Positions 1 through 10,686 are shown, counted from the first letter of the stretch. The stretch: 64,000 bases of DNA from Leguminivora glycinivorella (GCF_023078275.1 NC_062983.1:1047001-1111000), one strand, 5' to 3'. Notes: generated from the letters alone by a model not told the origin. Numbers and translations: made by a program.

Positions 1-262
1 GTTTCGTTCGAAACCCGGCTCGCACCAATGAGTTTTTCCGAATTTATGTGCGAAATGTCATTTGATATTTCTGCTAGTCGCTTTTCGGCGAAGGAAAACA
101 TTGTGAGGAAACCGAACTAATTCCAATAAGGTCTAGTTAACCCTTAGGGTTGGAAGGTCAGATGGCAGTCTTTCGTAAAAACTAGTGCCTACGCCAAATC
201 TTGGGATTAGTTGTCAAAGCGGATCCCAGGCTCTCATGAGCCTGAGGAGATGATGACACCTG
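1..262 (+). repeat. SINE-1, 5' end cut by the window edge
   Basis: The sequence starts at the box-B-like part of the tRNA-derived head and runs through the conserved body (GTGCGAAATGTCATTTGATA, GAAGGAAAACATTGTGAGGA) to a GATGATGA tail. The complete counterpart in copy B is at about 31164-31475, with the box-A-like head. Confidence 0.85.
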
Positions 263-647
263 AATTTCGTTTCCCGCCTAATTGGTCCCAAGGGCTTGAA
301 ATCAACGAAGCATCAAAGCGGCACACAAATACTAGCTGAGCATTTAATTTAAAAATTCCTCCCAATTCCAGCGTTTTTAAAAACGTCTCATTTCAGCAAA
401 TTCCGTAACTCGCGCACGTAGCCAATAAAGGAACATCGTAAAATTGGTCGTGAAGGTTTTACAATACAGTTCATATTTCAATGTTCCGCCGTTAGGCTGG
501 TTTAAGTTAAAAGAGGAAGTTTTGAAAGGAGGTGTTTGAAGGTGTCCAGTTGTCAAAGTTGTCAAGAAGTTAGATTCTGCCGAAATTTTCCTAATAATAT
601 CAAGAATTGATTTCTATTTGTGTTGTGTAGGAAAATGTTTATTTAGA

Positions 648-781
648 CTAACCCCCTTATTCATTAACGTACTTTAAAGTTATCAAGCCGATAAAGTTCG
701 ACGTCTTGGTGTGATAGAAAAGGACAACCATACTTTATCGGCTAGATAACTTTAAAGTACGTTTTTGAATAAGGGTGTTAG
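648..781. mobile_element. MITE with ~50 bp terminal inverted repeats
   Basis: The left arm begins CTAACCCCCTTATTCATTAA and the right arm is its reverse complement ending GAATAAGGGTGTTAG; the arms share ACGTACTTTAAAGTTATC and GCCGATAAAGT. It encodes nothing. Copy B has the same element at 31860-31992, so insertion predates the split of the two copies. Confidence 0.8.
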
Positions 782-2017
782 ACTTTAAGTTTTCGTGAGG
801 CATAGGTATCAATGGCGGCTGGTGAAAATTTCTGCTAAGCAACACTGAGCAAAAAGAAACCTACTTTTATATTAGGTACGTTACTGGTACTCAATTTTAG
901 GCAAGCCGGTGGGAATCGGCTTGTGTGGATCAGCCACTGTTGATAGGTATATTCAAATGTTTAACTACTCGTATACGGATGGATTCACGTTAATACATCG
1001 CGTTCGGCGACGATTTTGGAGTCATTTGGAGACCCGTCATCAGGCATGAGTGCTCGCGGCGGCTAGACTCCGTGCACTGACTGATTTTAAATGCTTCTCC
1101 AGCATGGGCTAAGGATAGCTTTTTTCAAGTATTTCTCGCCGTGTTCGCTACAAGTACTGTCATAGATTCTTATATGTAAATCATCCAGATTATATACGTC
1201 CATGTGAGTTTTTTACCAACCGATTGTTACTCTCGTTTGTTACAATAAATACGTATTTTTTCTTAAATTCTAATTTATTCATGAACAACAATAAACTTGC
1301 ATCGGGTTAATAATACAATACGGAAATCCAAAAAAATATTTTTTGAGCTTTTAGGGCAAAAGCAGCAATTAGGGAGCATGTTTTAGGCCAAAAGGTATGC
1401 GTTTCAATTCATCAGTGCCTGTGTTGGAACTAAGGCTGTTTTTTCACTTCGAAAGAGGTCGTTAACAATAGGCTTATTGAACTTCAGTGAACGAAACGTC
1501 ATTTATACTCACATTGTGATTCTAGGCCAATAATTTACATTTATGTTTTTAAAAATCCTTCGCGCTCGCGCAATCTACAGCAAGATCTTAATAGAGGAAA
1601 TGGTGGCACTTAAGGTGAAATTTTTCAAGTTTCTGCCTTCAAATGGTTGCTAACGGCTTAATAGGTTTCTACAAGGCTTATGTTAACTTTAACGAGATTT
1701 CTTTTGTATAATAATCTTGTGCTTATACCAAATCATTAAGTCTATGAAGGTGGAAAGGGTTGTTTTAATAACGTCTTGCACGCATGGTCACACTGTTAAA
1801 TCGTGTAAACTGTTTTGTGGGACACTGTTCTTGTATAAGCTGTTCATTATTATGTTAAAAAATATACATCAAAAAAGATTTTTAACTTTGAAGTAAAAAA
1901 AATGATTTTCGACTTTGTGGTCGAAAAAAAAAAGATTTCCGACTTTGTAGTCAAAGTTGTTTTCAATTTGTATGCAAAAGACATATAATCCCTCTCAAAA
2001 ACAAGTTTCCTTGCAGG
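782..2017. other. No gene seen (copy A)
   Basis: This is AT-rich sequence with no long open frame, no splice-framed exon and no recognised repeat. The last 150 bases hold paired GACTTTGTGGTC / GACTTTGTAGTC words and a pyrimidine-rich acceptor-like end (TTTCCTTGCAG) just before the THAP-like frame. Copy B equivalent: 31993-33224. Confidence 0.6.
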
Positions 2018-2170
2018 ATGTTAGTTATTTTTGCAGCTTACTGCACACGAAACCGCGGAGAACGTTCCTTTAGACGCTTCCCCAATGATATCGTTAGCCC
2101 GGAGCTCAGCGTAAATCATTATAAGGGTGCGGCGTCAAGTGCAAATTGCTCCGTATCACCCTCTAAATAA
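2018..2170 (+). pseudogene. Possible degenerate THAP-like fragment (50 codons)
   Basis: A 50-codon frame begins at an ATG directly after TTTCCTTGCAG, which resembles a 3' splice site, and stops at a TAA that overlaps an AATAAA-type poly(A) signal (CTAAATAAAG). Residues 6-20 read AAYCTRNRGERSFRRF and are followed by PND. This recalls the start of a THAP zinc finger (C-A-A-Y-G-C-x-N-R ... S-F-H-R-F-P), but the first zinc-binding Cys is Phe and the Gly before the second Cys is missing. The rest of a THAP domain (Trp, C-x2-H) is absent. THAP domains bind DNA in host regulators and in P-element-type transposases. The frame is kept in copy B (33225-33377). It could be a terminal exon remnant, transposon debris or chance. 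Confidence 0.35.
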
Positions 2171-2540
2171 AGTCTTTATTGCCCCGTACGTGTCCTGTTT
2201 ATGCTCGAAACTTGGAGAGATTACAGGAATTTAGTAGTACCGTCCCCACCGGATATATCTAAGCTTCCGGGGCGAGCAAAAATATCTAAACATGCCTTAT
2301 CGCCTTGGGTATAGAGACGTGTTCAGATATTTGTGAAGACTATGACCGCTCTGATGTATTTGATGGTGAGTGTACAGGAATTTAGTAGTGTATGTAAATA
2401 AAGGGTCGGGTTTACGAAGTTTTGTCAGGGCTTATTGAAAACTATGAGGGTAATGTACTTAGCTGTTTCGATTGGTCAGTCATAAAGGGTATTGGCTATA
2501 AATATAAACCGTTTTCTTGACATAGCTTTATTACTTTTAC

Positions 2541-2681
2541 GGTGCTGTTACACGGGAAACACAATTGCCAGCAATTCACAAACCATTGCCGCGTTTGTTC
2601 AATACGCAGCAACTGACTATGGAGCAAACGCGGCAATGGAATGTGAAATGCTGGAAATTGTGTTGTCCGTGTAACAGCACC
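2541..2681. mobile_element. Hairpin MITE, 57 bp arms
   Basis: Nearly the whole element is an inverted repeat. Its ends are GGTGCTGTTACACGG and CCGTGTAACAGCACC, and the inner arms share CCATTGCCGCGTTTG around a loop of about 25 bases. The short open frames on both strands are by-products of the palindrome. Copy B: 33748-33888. Confidence 0.85.
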
Positions 2682-2699
2682 TTTAGGAGCTATTGCCCT

Positions 2700-2940
2700 A
2701 GATTTGACGACCAATCTGGCTTCGTCGGTAGTAAACCTGCCTGCTAAGCCGCGGTCTTGGTCTCGAATCCCGGTAAGGGCATTTATTAGTGTGATGAGCA
2801 CAGACATTTGTTTCCGAGTCATGGATGATTTCTGTATGTATGTATATATTTATCTATTTAAGTATGTTTATCGTTGCCTAGCACCTATTTCATAAGCTTT
2901 GATTATTTTGGGACTAGGTTTTGTCTGTGTAAAGTTTCCA
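2700..2940 (+). repeat. Diverged SINE-2 fragment
   Basis: It contains CTCGAATCCCGGTAAGGGCA and GTGTGATGAGCACAGACAT followed by the diverged SINE-2 body. The box-A half is replaced by unrelated sequence. Copy B: about 33907-34140. Confidence 0.75.
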
Positions 2941-2999
2941 CCATTTTTGTAGGTTTTAAAGATGGAAAGTCTCTCTTTAAGGCAATGTTCAGCAATTGT

Positions 3000-3248
3000 G
3001 CCCGTGTGGTGACGGGTTAAGAATTTCACCACCCCCTTTCTTCCCGGGGGTGTCGTAGAAGGCGACTGTGGGATATGGGTTAAATTGTGGCATAGGCGAG
3101 AGGCTGGCAACCTGTCACTGCAATGTCACAGTTTCGTTTTCTTTCAACCCCTTATTTGCCAAGAGTGGCACTGAAACCTGAGTAGTTTCATGTGCTCTGC
3201 CTACCCCTTCATGGAACACAGGCGTGATTGTATGTATGTATGTATGTA
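3000..3248 (+). repeat. SINE-3 with 14-bp target-site duplication
   Basis: The element runs from CCCGTGTGGTGACGGGTTAA through the GAGGCTGGCAACCTGTCACT body to (TATG)n. It is flanked by direct repeats TGTTCAGCAATTGT (2986-2999 and 3249-3262), the mark of LINE-driven retroposition. Copy B: 34362-34610. Confidence 0.9.
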
Positions 3249-3685
3249 TGTTCAGCAATTGTAAGATACCAGTACCAGTAGTTACCCGTGAGCAACAGAT
3301 GATGCCCTTCTGTCATATTTATTGGCAGTCTAAGGTTTCCCCTAATTAAAAAAAAAATGTACAATTGTCAGTGGCATCTACAGGTACACAGATAAGTTCT
3401 GGTACTTTTACCTTAGTATTTTACTTGTGCTCATAATGAACGTTCCAGGAATGGAATAATAAAAATGTTTGCATCTGGCAGTTGCCCAAGTCCATAAAGT
3501 TTAATTAGGAATTTCTGCAATTCTTACATTTCTTACAATAAAGAGAACACGCGATTAGAGTTCGCCAAACACAAAGGTATTATTGAATGAACAGAATGTA
3601 ATAATAGACGATAAACTTTCTTGAGACATATAATATTTAAATAAATATTCGAGTGGTACGTTAATAGTTATAGTTACCTACGGTT

Positions 3686-4012
3686 GGGCATTTCTGCGAA
3701 AAAAGATTCAATTTTTTTTTTCTAAAATAGGTAATTTTTTCCTACTCAGAATCACGAGCCTTTTCGATCCTGCTAGGCGGAAAAAAGCGTCTGAATTTAT
3801 TTTTTTCTCATCTTTTCCATTTCTCAAACACTTTGTACAGCGGTTATAAAGTGGAAAGTATGGAAAGTAATAGAAAATTTTGGAAATATTTTTTTGTCTC
3901 TCGTTTTTTGTCTTAGATCGAAAGGGCTCGTGATTCTGAGAAGGAAAAACATAAAGTTTACCTACCTTAAAAAATGTTTTTTTTTCTGAAGATTCTTCTC
4001 GCAAAAATACCC
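3686..4012. mobile_element. MITE with ~100 bp imperfect inverted repeats
   Basis: The left end GGGCATTTCTGCGAAAAAAG pairs with the right end TCTCGCAAAAATACCC. Deeper in the arms ACTCAGAATCACGAGCC pairs with GGCTCGTGATTCTGAG. It has no coding capacity. Copy B: 36089-36415, with a B-only foldback element inserted just beside its left end. Confidence 0.8.
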
Positions 4013-4439
4013 GACTGACAATATTTTATGGAAACAAACACTTTTATTTATTTATATTAACGTGAGTACATCCGTACATTTTAATAAAATGTTATAATGT
4101 TGTATTTTTTTTTAAAAGTCTATTTCCAAGTCAGTAAAAGATGTTTGAAACAGTCGTGGTAAGTTTGCTACATAATTATTTCAAGCTAACATGGATCTGT
4201 ATCCAGGTTTAAAACGGCTTCAAGAGCCAAACGTCTTAACCGTCTTTTCATGTAATCATACTAAATTCCTTTTAGTACTAGAATGTTGGTCTCAATGCTT
4301 TCACGTTTTGCAAGAAAACTGGAATTTCTTCAAGGTAACTTAGTGTTTTTAAATTTAGTTTCCAAGTGAGATTTGAGTTCACGAATTCGCTAACATTTTA
4401 ACTGGGAATAATACATTGGATTTTATAAGGTATTAAATA

Positions 4440-4628
4440 TCCATACTAATATTATAATTATTATAAATGGGAAAAGTGTGTGTGTCTGTTTGTTTGTCCG
4501 TCTTTCACGGCTAAACGGAGCGACGTATTAACGTGATTTTTTAAGTGGAGGTAGTTGAAGGGATGGAGAGTGACATAGGCTACTTTTTGTCTCTTTCTAA
4601 CGCGAGCAAAGCCGCGGGAAAAAGCTAG
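4440..4628 (+). mobile_element. Short non-autonomous Helitron
   Basis: It starts TCCATACTAATATTATAA after an A and ends with a GC hairpin region (GCGAGCAAAGCCGCGGG) and AAAAAGCTAG before a T. This is the Helitron arrangement of 5' TC, 3' hairpin, CTAG and A/T target. The body has the GTTTGTCCGTCTTTCACGGC tract seen in three other copies here. Copy B: 37122-37311. Confidence 0.85.
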
Positions 4629-4652
4629 TAAATAATATACCTATTTACCTAC

Positions 4653-4966
4653 AGCGCTGGTGGCCTAGCGGTGAGCGTGCGACTTTCGATCCGGAGGTCG
4701 CTGGTTTGAACCCGGCTCGTACCAATGAGTTTTTCTGAACTTATGTGCGAAATGTCATTTGATATTTGCCAGTCGCTTTTCAGTGAAGGAAAACATCGTG
4801 AGGAAACGGGACTAATTCCAATAAGGCCTAGTTACCCTTCGGTTTGGAAGGTCAGATGGGAGTCGCTTCCGTAAAACTAGTGCCTATGCCAAATCTTGGG
4901 ATTAGTTGTCAAAGCGGACCAAATGACGGTGGCAAATGCCGGGATAACGCAAGGATGATGATGATG
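4653..4966 (+). repeat. Full-length SINE-1 with 13-bp target-site duplication
   Basis: The tRNA-like head has GTGGCCTAGCGGTGAGCG and GGTTTGAACCCGG, followed by the conserved body and a (GATGAT)n tail. The flanking repeats are CCTATTTACCTAC (4640-4652 and 4967-4979). Copy B: 37336-37652. Confidence 0.92.
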
Positions 4967-5280
4967 CCTATTTACCTACTATATATATTTCATGACGAAA
5001 GACGTTCCTCAAAATTAATTACCTACTAGTAAAGTACCTAATGTATAAGTAGGTTTATTTTTGGTCAGTGTTGCTTAGCAGAAATTTTCACCAGCCGCCA
5101 CTGCTATGCTACCTACGCAATAAGCGTTTCCTAAAAAATCGCGCGGCTACCTATAACTTGCTGAAAGGTACTCTCAATTACTATTATTATTTGAAATGTA
5201 TAAATAACTTTTGACATTTTTCAATTAATTTGCTAAGTATCTCTTTTTGTACTCATATGTTAAACCCTTTCCCTATTAGA

Positions 5281-5530
5281 CGCCCGGTATGGCGCAGTCG
5301 GTAGTGACCCTACCTGCTGCGCCGCGGTCCCGGGTTCGAATCCCGGTAAGGGCATTTATTTGTGTGATGAGCACAGATATTTGTTCCTGAGTCATGGATG
5401 TTTTCTATATATATATAAGTATTTATATATTATATATATCGTTGTCTGAGTACCCACAACACAAGCCTTCTTGAGCTTACCGTGGGCCTCAGTCAATCTG
5501 TGTAAGAATGTCCTATAATATTTATTATTT
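5281..5530 (+). repeat. Full-length SINE-2
   Basis: The tRNA-like head GGCGCAGTCGGTAGTGACC with box-B-like GGTTCGAATCCC is followed by the body (GTGATGAGCACAGATATTTG) and a TATTTATTATTTATT tail. The head is not a tRNA gene: it lacks a foldable 3' acceptor arm and continues into the SINE body. Copy B: 37968-38222. Confidence 0.9.
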
Positions 5531-5783
5531 ATTATTAGTTGGGTCATGAAAATGTGACATTAAATACTTACACCAATTGCATTTTGTACTTTACTTGAAA
5601 TAAAAATAATATTTGCACCACATAATATTTACATTCTTTAATTACCGTGGAATATTTTTATAGTTCTATTTTATACAATTAACAATCATAAAAGCACTTC
5701 AGTTCACAATTAACGGTTCGTAACTAGTGTTGGTAAAAAATAAGCTCTTTGTTCTTAAAACTAAGCAAAATCTTATTCCAAAC

Positions 5784-5937
5784 TCAAATGGAATTGGGCG
5801 GGGCATGTTGCCAGGCAGAGTGAAGGCAGGTGAACCAAAATGTTGACCGAATGGTGGCCGTTATCGGATGTAAGAAGCGCCCGTTATGGCTCATTGGGTG
5901 GACGACATTCGAAAAACTGCGGGGCACTTCTGGATGA
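5784..5937 (+). mobile_element. LINE ORF2 C-terminal fragment, 5' part (split)
   Basis: One frame reads HWVDDIRKTAG followed by FWM, the near-terminal motif of a lepidopteran non-LTR element (usually W-x-D-D-I...AG...W-M-x-x-A-Q-D-R). It is cut at 5937 by another LINE and resumes at 6787 with AQDRDKWRTRREAYAQQWA, which fits exactly at the break. Copy A has one extra G at 5920-5924 relative to B (GGGGC against GGGC), a frameshift. Copy B: 38474-38620. Confidence 0.75.
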
Positions 5938-6786
5938 CAACAATTATTTATATTACAAAAGCAATGCATTCGCATTCTTACAAACACACGTGTACCAGAT
6001 AGCTGTCGTCCGCACTTTATCCAGCTCGATATCCTGACGTTACCCTCTATGTACATCCTCGAAGCAGCGCTATTCGTTAGGAATAACATTAACTTGTTTA
6101 AACAAAAAGTAATAAAATCCCAGAGACGAAATAATGTAAACGAGCTTGAATTACCCCCTTCAACACTGGCAATGTTCAGAAATGGTCCGTATTACCGATG
6201 CATATTAATAGCTAACAAAATACCAGATGAAATAAAAAACGAAAATTAAAAGATATATTAATTAAAAAATGTTATTATTCTATAGATGAGTTTTTCAATG
6301 ATACAATCTTAGACATGTAAAATAATAGAATTAAATAATATATCAGTAACTTTATAATTTTAATAATCCAATTGATTAGTAATTTATTATTGCATACAAT
6401 TAGGTTTTTTATTATTGCATTTCAATTTAGTTATTTTATTGTTGACATTTAATTCCATTAACGAAGTATTATTTATTAGTATTAATTAAGTGAAACCTAA
6501 AAATGAAAATGTTTATAAATTAAATTGAATTAAAATGTATACCAATAAATTTTATCAATTTCAAAATAAATTTTGCCACTACATGTCCGTGTAATGTTGC
6601 TTAAAATGCATGTTATTTATAAATCCATTTTATATAAATAATTATAGTTTTAGTCTTGGTTAAGTAAGTATATTGCTGTATACCCTAACAGGGTTCATGT
6701 GATCTTTTGCTTAAATAGCCTATTTACGACCTTGTGTAACACATGATTACAAATGCAATAAATGAATTATGAATTATGAATTATGA
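5938..6786 (+). mobile_element. Nested LINE 3' end with AT-rich 3' UTR
   Basis: This LINE 3' end sits inside the tail of another LINE. One frame contains TLPSMYILEAALFVRNN, typical of the end of some non-LTR ORF2 proteins. It is followed by about 540 AT-rich bases and a repeated GAATTAT tail. Copy B (38621-39480) keeps a longer frame: copy A lost 25 bases between direct repeats AACGAAA and then meets a stop. It is 5'-truncated, as is usual for LINEs. Confidence 0.75.
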
Positions 6787-6876
6787 GATTAGCCCAGGAC
6801 CGGGATAAGTGGCGTACACGAAGGGAGGCCTATGCTCAGCAGTGGGCTATTAATGGCTGAAATGATGATGATGATG
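6787..6876 (+). mobile_element. LINE ORF2 C-terminus, 3' part (split)
   Basis: The frame encodes AQDRDKWRTRREAYAQQWA followed by ING and a stop (TGA at 6858-6860), then an (ATG)n tail. It continues the fragment at 5784-5937, from which it was separated by the nested LINE. Copy B: 39481-39573. Confidence 0.8.
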
Positions 6877-6884
6877 AAAATCTT

Positions 6885-6970
6885 ATTCAACTTTTTTCTT
6901 TAACCTTTATTGCAAAAAAGAAAACATTTAAGTGCAAAAGTTGGACTTAATGCCATAAGATCTACTAGTT
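6885..6970 (-). mobile_element. LINE 3' UTR fragment
   Basis: The sequence TTTATTGCAAAAAAGAAAAC ... GGACTTAATGCCATAAGA matches the longer fragment nested at 24284-24495. The T-rich plus strand suggests the 3' end of a minus-strand element. Copy B: about 39590-39660. Confidence 0.5.
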
Positions 6971-7032
6971 AACCTTGAATGCAATCCAGCTGGCGGTTTT
7001 GATATCACTTTGATACGAATACGACTTTACTG

Positions 7033-7197
7033 GTGCCGTAGCCGAATGACATTTCTGCGGCGCGAAACGAAAACGACACGCCGCGAAAGGTAGTCTGGCT
7101 CTGTCGCGCGAATACGCAAGAGCGATAGAGATAGATAGCTACGAAAGAGATATTATCGTGAGCGTTTCGTGAGCGTTTGTGCATTCGGCTACGCACA
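7033..7197. mobile_element. MITE with GCCGTAGCCGAATG ends
   Basis: The ends GTGCCGTAGCCGAATG and CATTCGGCTACGCAC are inverted repeats. The interior has GCGAAACGAAAACGAC and GAGCGTTTCGTGAGCG. A second, inverted family member lies at 30483-30632. Copy B: 39726-39889. Confidence 0.75.
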
Positions 7198-8081
7198 CTG
7201 CTTTAATTACGCTGATTGGGGCGAAGGGAAAGAAAAAAATATTATAAAGAATTTTAAGGTTTTATTCAAACTTTAAAACCAACCGTAGACTCAGCGTATA
7301 ATAAATTATATATTTTTAAAAAGTTGTTTGTCAGGATCATAGTAAATGGAAATCCGTGATCTCTGCTTACCCCTCTGGGAAATAGGCGTGATTGTATGTA
7401 TATTTTTAAATAGTTACAGTTTATGTTAGATCTTGGGTATATACGACATGCGTACATATAAGAAAATTCAACTATGTAGTTAAAAAATTAACATCTTAAT
7501 TGAAACTGTTTTTCATTAAGATGAAATTTTAGTTAATAATGTAATTTCTTTTTCATTTTATTTTATATATCAGCAAATCGATGATACATTTGAAAAAACT
7601 CTCATAACAAAGCTTTTGTAAAATCACGCCAAGTTTTTTTAATTTCACCAAATCACTCCAATTTTCCCAACTCTAGTTACCGCTGCGCCAAAATTTCCTT
7701 ATCATGGGTAATTCCGGTTCAAATGCACTATTCATATTTTATTGCGGGTTTAATCTGGTCTTATATATAACCGCAGTAAAAGCGGTTGATGTTGTTCGTA
7801 AAAACAACGCTAATTTCATGATACCTGTTTTCAACAACGTCGACGTAAAAGTGGAAATTATTAAAAAAAATTAGTACCTATGTTTTATTTCAAACCTAAA
7901 CAGGTTTTTCATCTAATCTTGTAATTGTAATTTCTCAGCAAGGCCATTTGCGTAAATAATTTAAGCATTAATTTGTTTTACTATGAACATTTTTTTCTGG
8001 AGAGGAAAAATTGTTTCATTTTGTACGAAAATGTAATAATTTAAGAATAATGTTTGTGCGAACCTGATTTTACCGGCTTTT
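7198..8081. other. No gene seen (copy A)
   Basis: AT-rich intron-like or intergenic sequence without a recognisable element apart from short poly-A/T tracts. Copy B equivalent: 39890-40773. Confidence 0.5.
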
Positions 8082-8610
8082 AGGGTTCCGTAGTCCACTA
8101 GGAACCCTTATAGTTTCGCTATGTCTGTCTGTCCGTCCGTCCATCCGAGGATAATCTTAGTGACCGTTAGCACTAGAAAGCTGAAATTTGGTACCTACCC
8201 ATATGCATATCAATCACGGCAATTTATATATCATTTACCACTTGGTAAAATAAAAAGTGGAAAAAAATGTTTTATTAGGGTACCCCCCTACGTGTAAAGT
8301 GGGGACTGTTTTTTTTTTCATGTCAACCCCATACTGTGATATATTTTTGGATAGGTATTTAAAAATCAATAGGGGTTCACTAAAATTGTTTTTGGATAAA
8401 ATTAATATTTTCGGAAATAATCGCTCCTAAAGTAAAACAAAAATGTGTCTCTAACTTTTGAACCATATGTTTAAAAATATGAAAAAATCACAAAAGACTT
8501 TCTAGGAAAATTATTTTGATCTTGACGATAGGTTGAACAGTTTTTGAAAAAAAAAATACGGGAAACTCCGGAACCCTACACTGAGCGTGGCCCGCCACGC
8601 TCTTGGCCGG
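8082..8610 (-). mobile_element. CCGG-element, older copy shared by A and B
   Basis: On the minus strand it runs from CCGGCCAAGAGCGTGGCGGG to GGAACCCT with the (GGAC)n tract near its end. It is more diverged than the private copies at 14484, 16813 and 53128. The counterpart in B is 40774-41288, so this insertion is older than the split. The element is non-coding. Confidence 0.8.
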
Positions 8611-8997
8611 TTTTGTTTACATGAACAAGTCACTGGAGAGTTTAAAGCCATCTTCACTATTTATAATTTGTAATAAAATTGTCAAATGGCTTCTCATATC
8701 AATCTGTTATTTGGCTGCCATCTTTTACAAACCAAACTTGCGAAATGGGGGTAGACGTGATAAAAAAATCAAATATACCTACATAGTTTACAAAATACAC
8801 TTTACCGAGTACCCAAAAGGGTCTAGTAGAAGAATAGTTGTAATATTTATAAATGAAAATTGTGAAAAGTTGTAACAAGATGCGATACAAGGCGTCGGCC
8901 TGGAAAATTAAGTCAAATTAAAAAAGTAAGCTAGGGAAAAATACGGCGTAACATTTTTTGTACTTTTTTGAAAACAGAAAAAAGTTTTCATAGTCTC

Positions 8998-9195
8998 TTT
9001 TTAAGTCTCGACGCGAAAACGTCGGGGTGATATAAGTTTGACGTGCCTGTCTGTGTGTGTATCTGTGAACGGATGAACCGATTTCGATTTTGTTTTTTTT
9101 TTTGTTTCAAAGCTGAGTTAGTCGGGAGTGTTCTTAGCCATGTTTCATGAAAATCGGTCCACTACGTCGCGGTCGGGGGTTTTTTCAAAATTCTA
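8998..9195 (+). repeat. Dispersed repeat with GACGTGCCTGTCTGTG core
   Basis: It contains CGACGCGAAAACGTCGGGGT, then GAACGGATGAACCGATTTCG and CATGAAAATCGGTCCACTAC. The same unit, inverted and with an expanded (CAGA)n tract, lies at 28410-28735. In copy B this unit is split at 41716/42659 by a 942-base insertion. Confidence 0.75.
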
Positions 9196-9504
9196 ATTTT
9201 GTGGTTGGGTTATTTAAATATGTAGTCGTCACCCCTATTATTGTTCAATGTTCCGCTCCTAGAAACTCGCATGTTTCTTTTCAATATCATTGTATCATGT
9301 GACACACATTCGGTTTCAAGGACCACTTCTCAATAAGCCGTCAAAGCGTTCAATTTCCCTCGAATTTGCGCAATTTGCATACGAGATGGCGTAATTGTAA
9401 TTACTGGTGAAGACGGTTATATCGGAGAGTGGTACTCGACTGTGACTGCTATCACACACAGAACACATAGTACACATTTTATGAAGCTATTTAATTCTGT
9501 TAAA

Positions 9505-10686
9505 TCCATACTTAATATTATAAATGGGAAAGTGTGTGTGTCGGTTTGTTTGTCCGTCTTTCACGGCAAAACGGAGCGACGAATTGACGTGATTTTTTAA
9601 CACGTTCGCTGCGGAAAGCCAAAACCTTAACCCAAAATCTAGTGCGTTACGAGGCCCAATCCGCCCCGTAATAATTTACATCGTAGTGCGTTACGGGTAT
9701 AAAAGTGCCCCGTACGCCTAAGCCTGTTAAAAGTGCTGTAAGTTCCTGAAATATTGGATTTTCCAATGTTTTTTTCGACTACCTGTAAGAGTATGAAATT
9801 AACTACGTCTCATTATCCCCGCACGTGGATACGATAAAAACTCACAAAATTATATAGAAAAGAAAATACGGGGTTATTTTATCCCCGTATCGCACTAAAA
9901 TTGAAAAAATACGGGGCTTAGTACACCCCGTAACGCATGTAATGTATTAAGGTCGATAAATTAGTAGTGATGGGAAATAAAAAAATCGATGTATGTGCTG
10001 TATTAATAAAAACATTACACATCAAAAATATGATACTTCGCACTCTTGGATTTTTGTGAAATTAGTTAATATAATTAAGTAACAAAGATAAATAAAATAA
10101 GATAAACCACCACCGTTTTTACGTATTAAAAACATATATTTAATTACCTGCCTGCAATTAGATGTCAATTTGTGGTGATTTTGACGTTTACTGTGTGGGA
10201 TAACCTTTGTTTTTGGAATATAGTATTTCTAACATGTGGTTCGAGAGCTTCATTTTTAATTTGCCGATAACAAGTATTTCAGTAAGCACTGCACTAGCGA
10301 TACTGTGCCCACAACCCCGTACGGGCCAGCATATTCTTTTACGGGGTTCACGGAGACCCGTATCGCACTAGAAGGTAATTTTTGTCCCCTGGTCGGTACG
10401 GGGTTCCTGAGACCCCGTATATAATTAATATATCAATAAATAATACTTTTGAACAGAAATCCAAATGTATATTTGTCATTTTCGTAGTTGCAAAAATGAC
10501 CAAAATACAGCTTCCGCACCAGCGGAGTGAACACGATTTTTCTCACCCGCACTGAGTGATGACACCGTACGGGGTTCAAAAACCCCCGTAACGCAGTGAA
10601 CGTGTTAAGTGAAGATAGTTGAAGGGATGTAGAGGACATAGGCTACCTTTTGTCTCTTTCTAATGCGAGCGAAGCCGCAGGAAAAG
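9505..10686 (+). mobile_element. Short Helitron split by a TTAA element (copy A)
   Basis: It starts TCCATACTTAATATTATAA, and its second half resumes at 10605 after the inserted element. The 3' hairpin region (GCGAGCGAAGCCGCAGG) is present but the CTAG terminus has decayed. Copy B has it uninterrupted at 43129-43301. Confidence 0.8.
9601..10604. mobile_element. TTAA-flanked 1004-bp element with seven 23-bp palindromes (A only)
   Basis: It is flanked by TTAA on both sides (9597-9600, 10605-10608). Copy B has a single TTAA at the intact site. The terminal inverted repeats are CACGTTCGCTGCG and CGCAGTGAACGTG (one mismatch). TTAA duplication fits piggyBac-like transposition. No transposase frame is present, so it is non-autonomous. 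Inside are seven units of exactly 23 bases, TACGGGG-N9-CCCCGTA with at most one arm mismatch, at 9648, 9692, 9867, 9910, 10340, 10397 and 10568. Several are flanked by TGCGT or its complement ACGCA. The last unit abuts the right terminal repeat. Confidence 0.85.

Noticed and set aside
2492..2822. Overlapping open frames on both strands
   Set aside because: They come from a 57-bp-arm hairpin MITE and a SINE fragment; mirrored reading on both strands is a palindrome effect.
5281..5360. Possible tRNA genes at SINE heads (also 4653, 15203, 36480, 60300, 63720)
   Set aside because: Only box-A- and box-B-like parts are present; the 3' acceptor half does not pair and the sequence runs on into a conserved SINE body with tail and target duplications.
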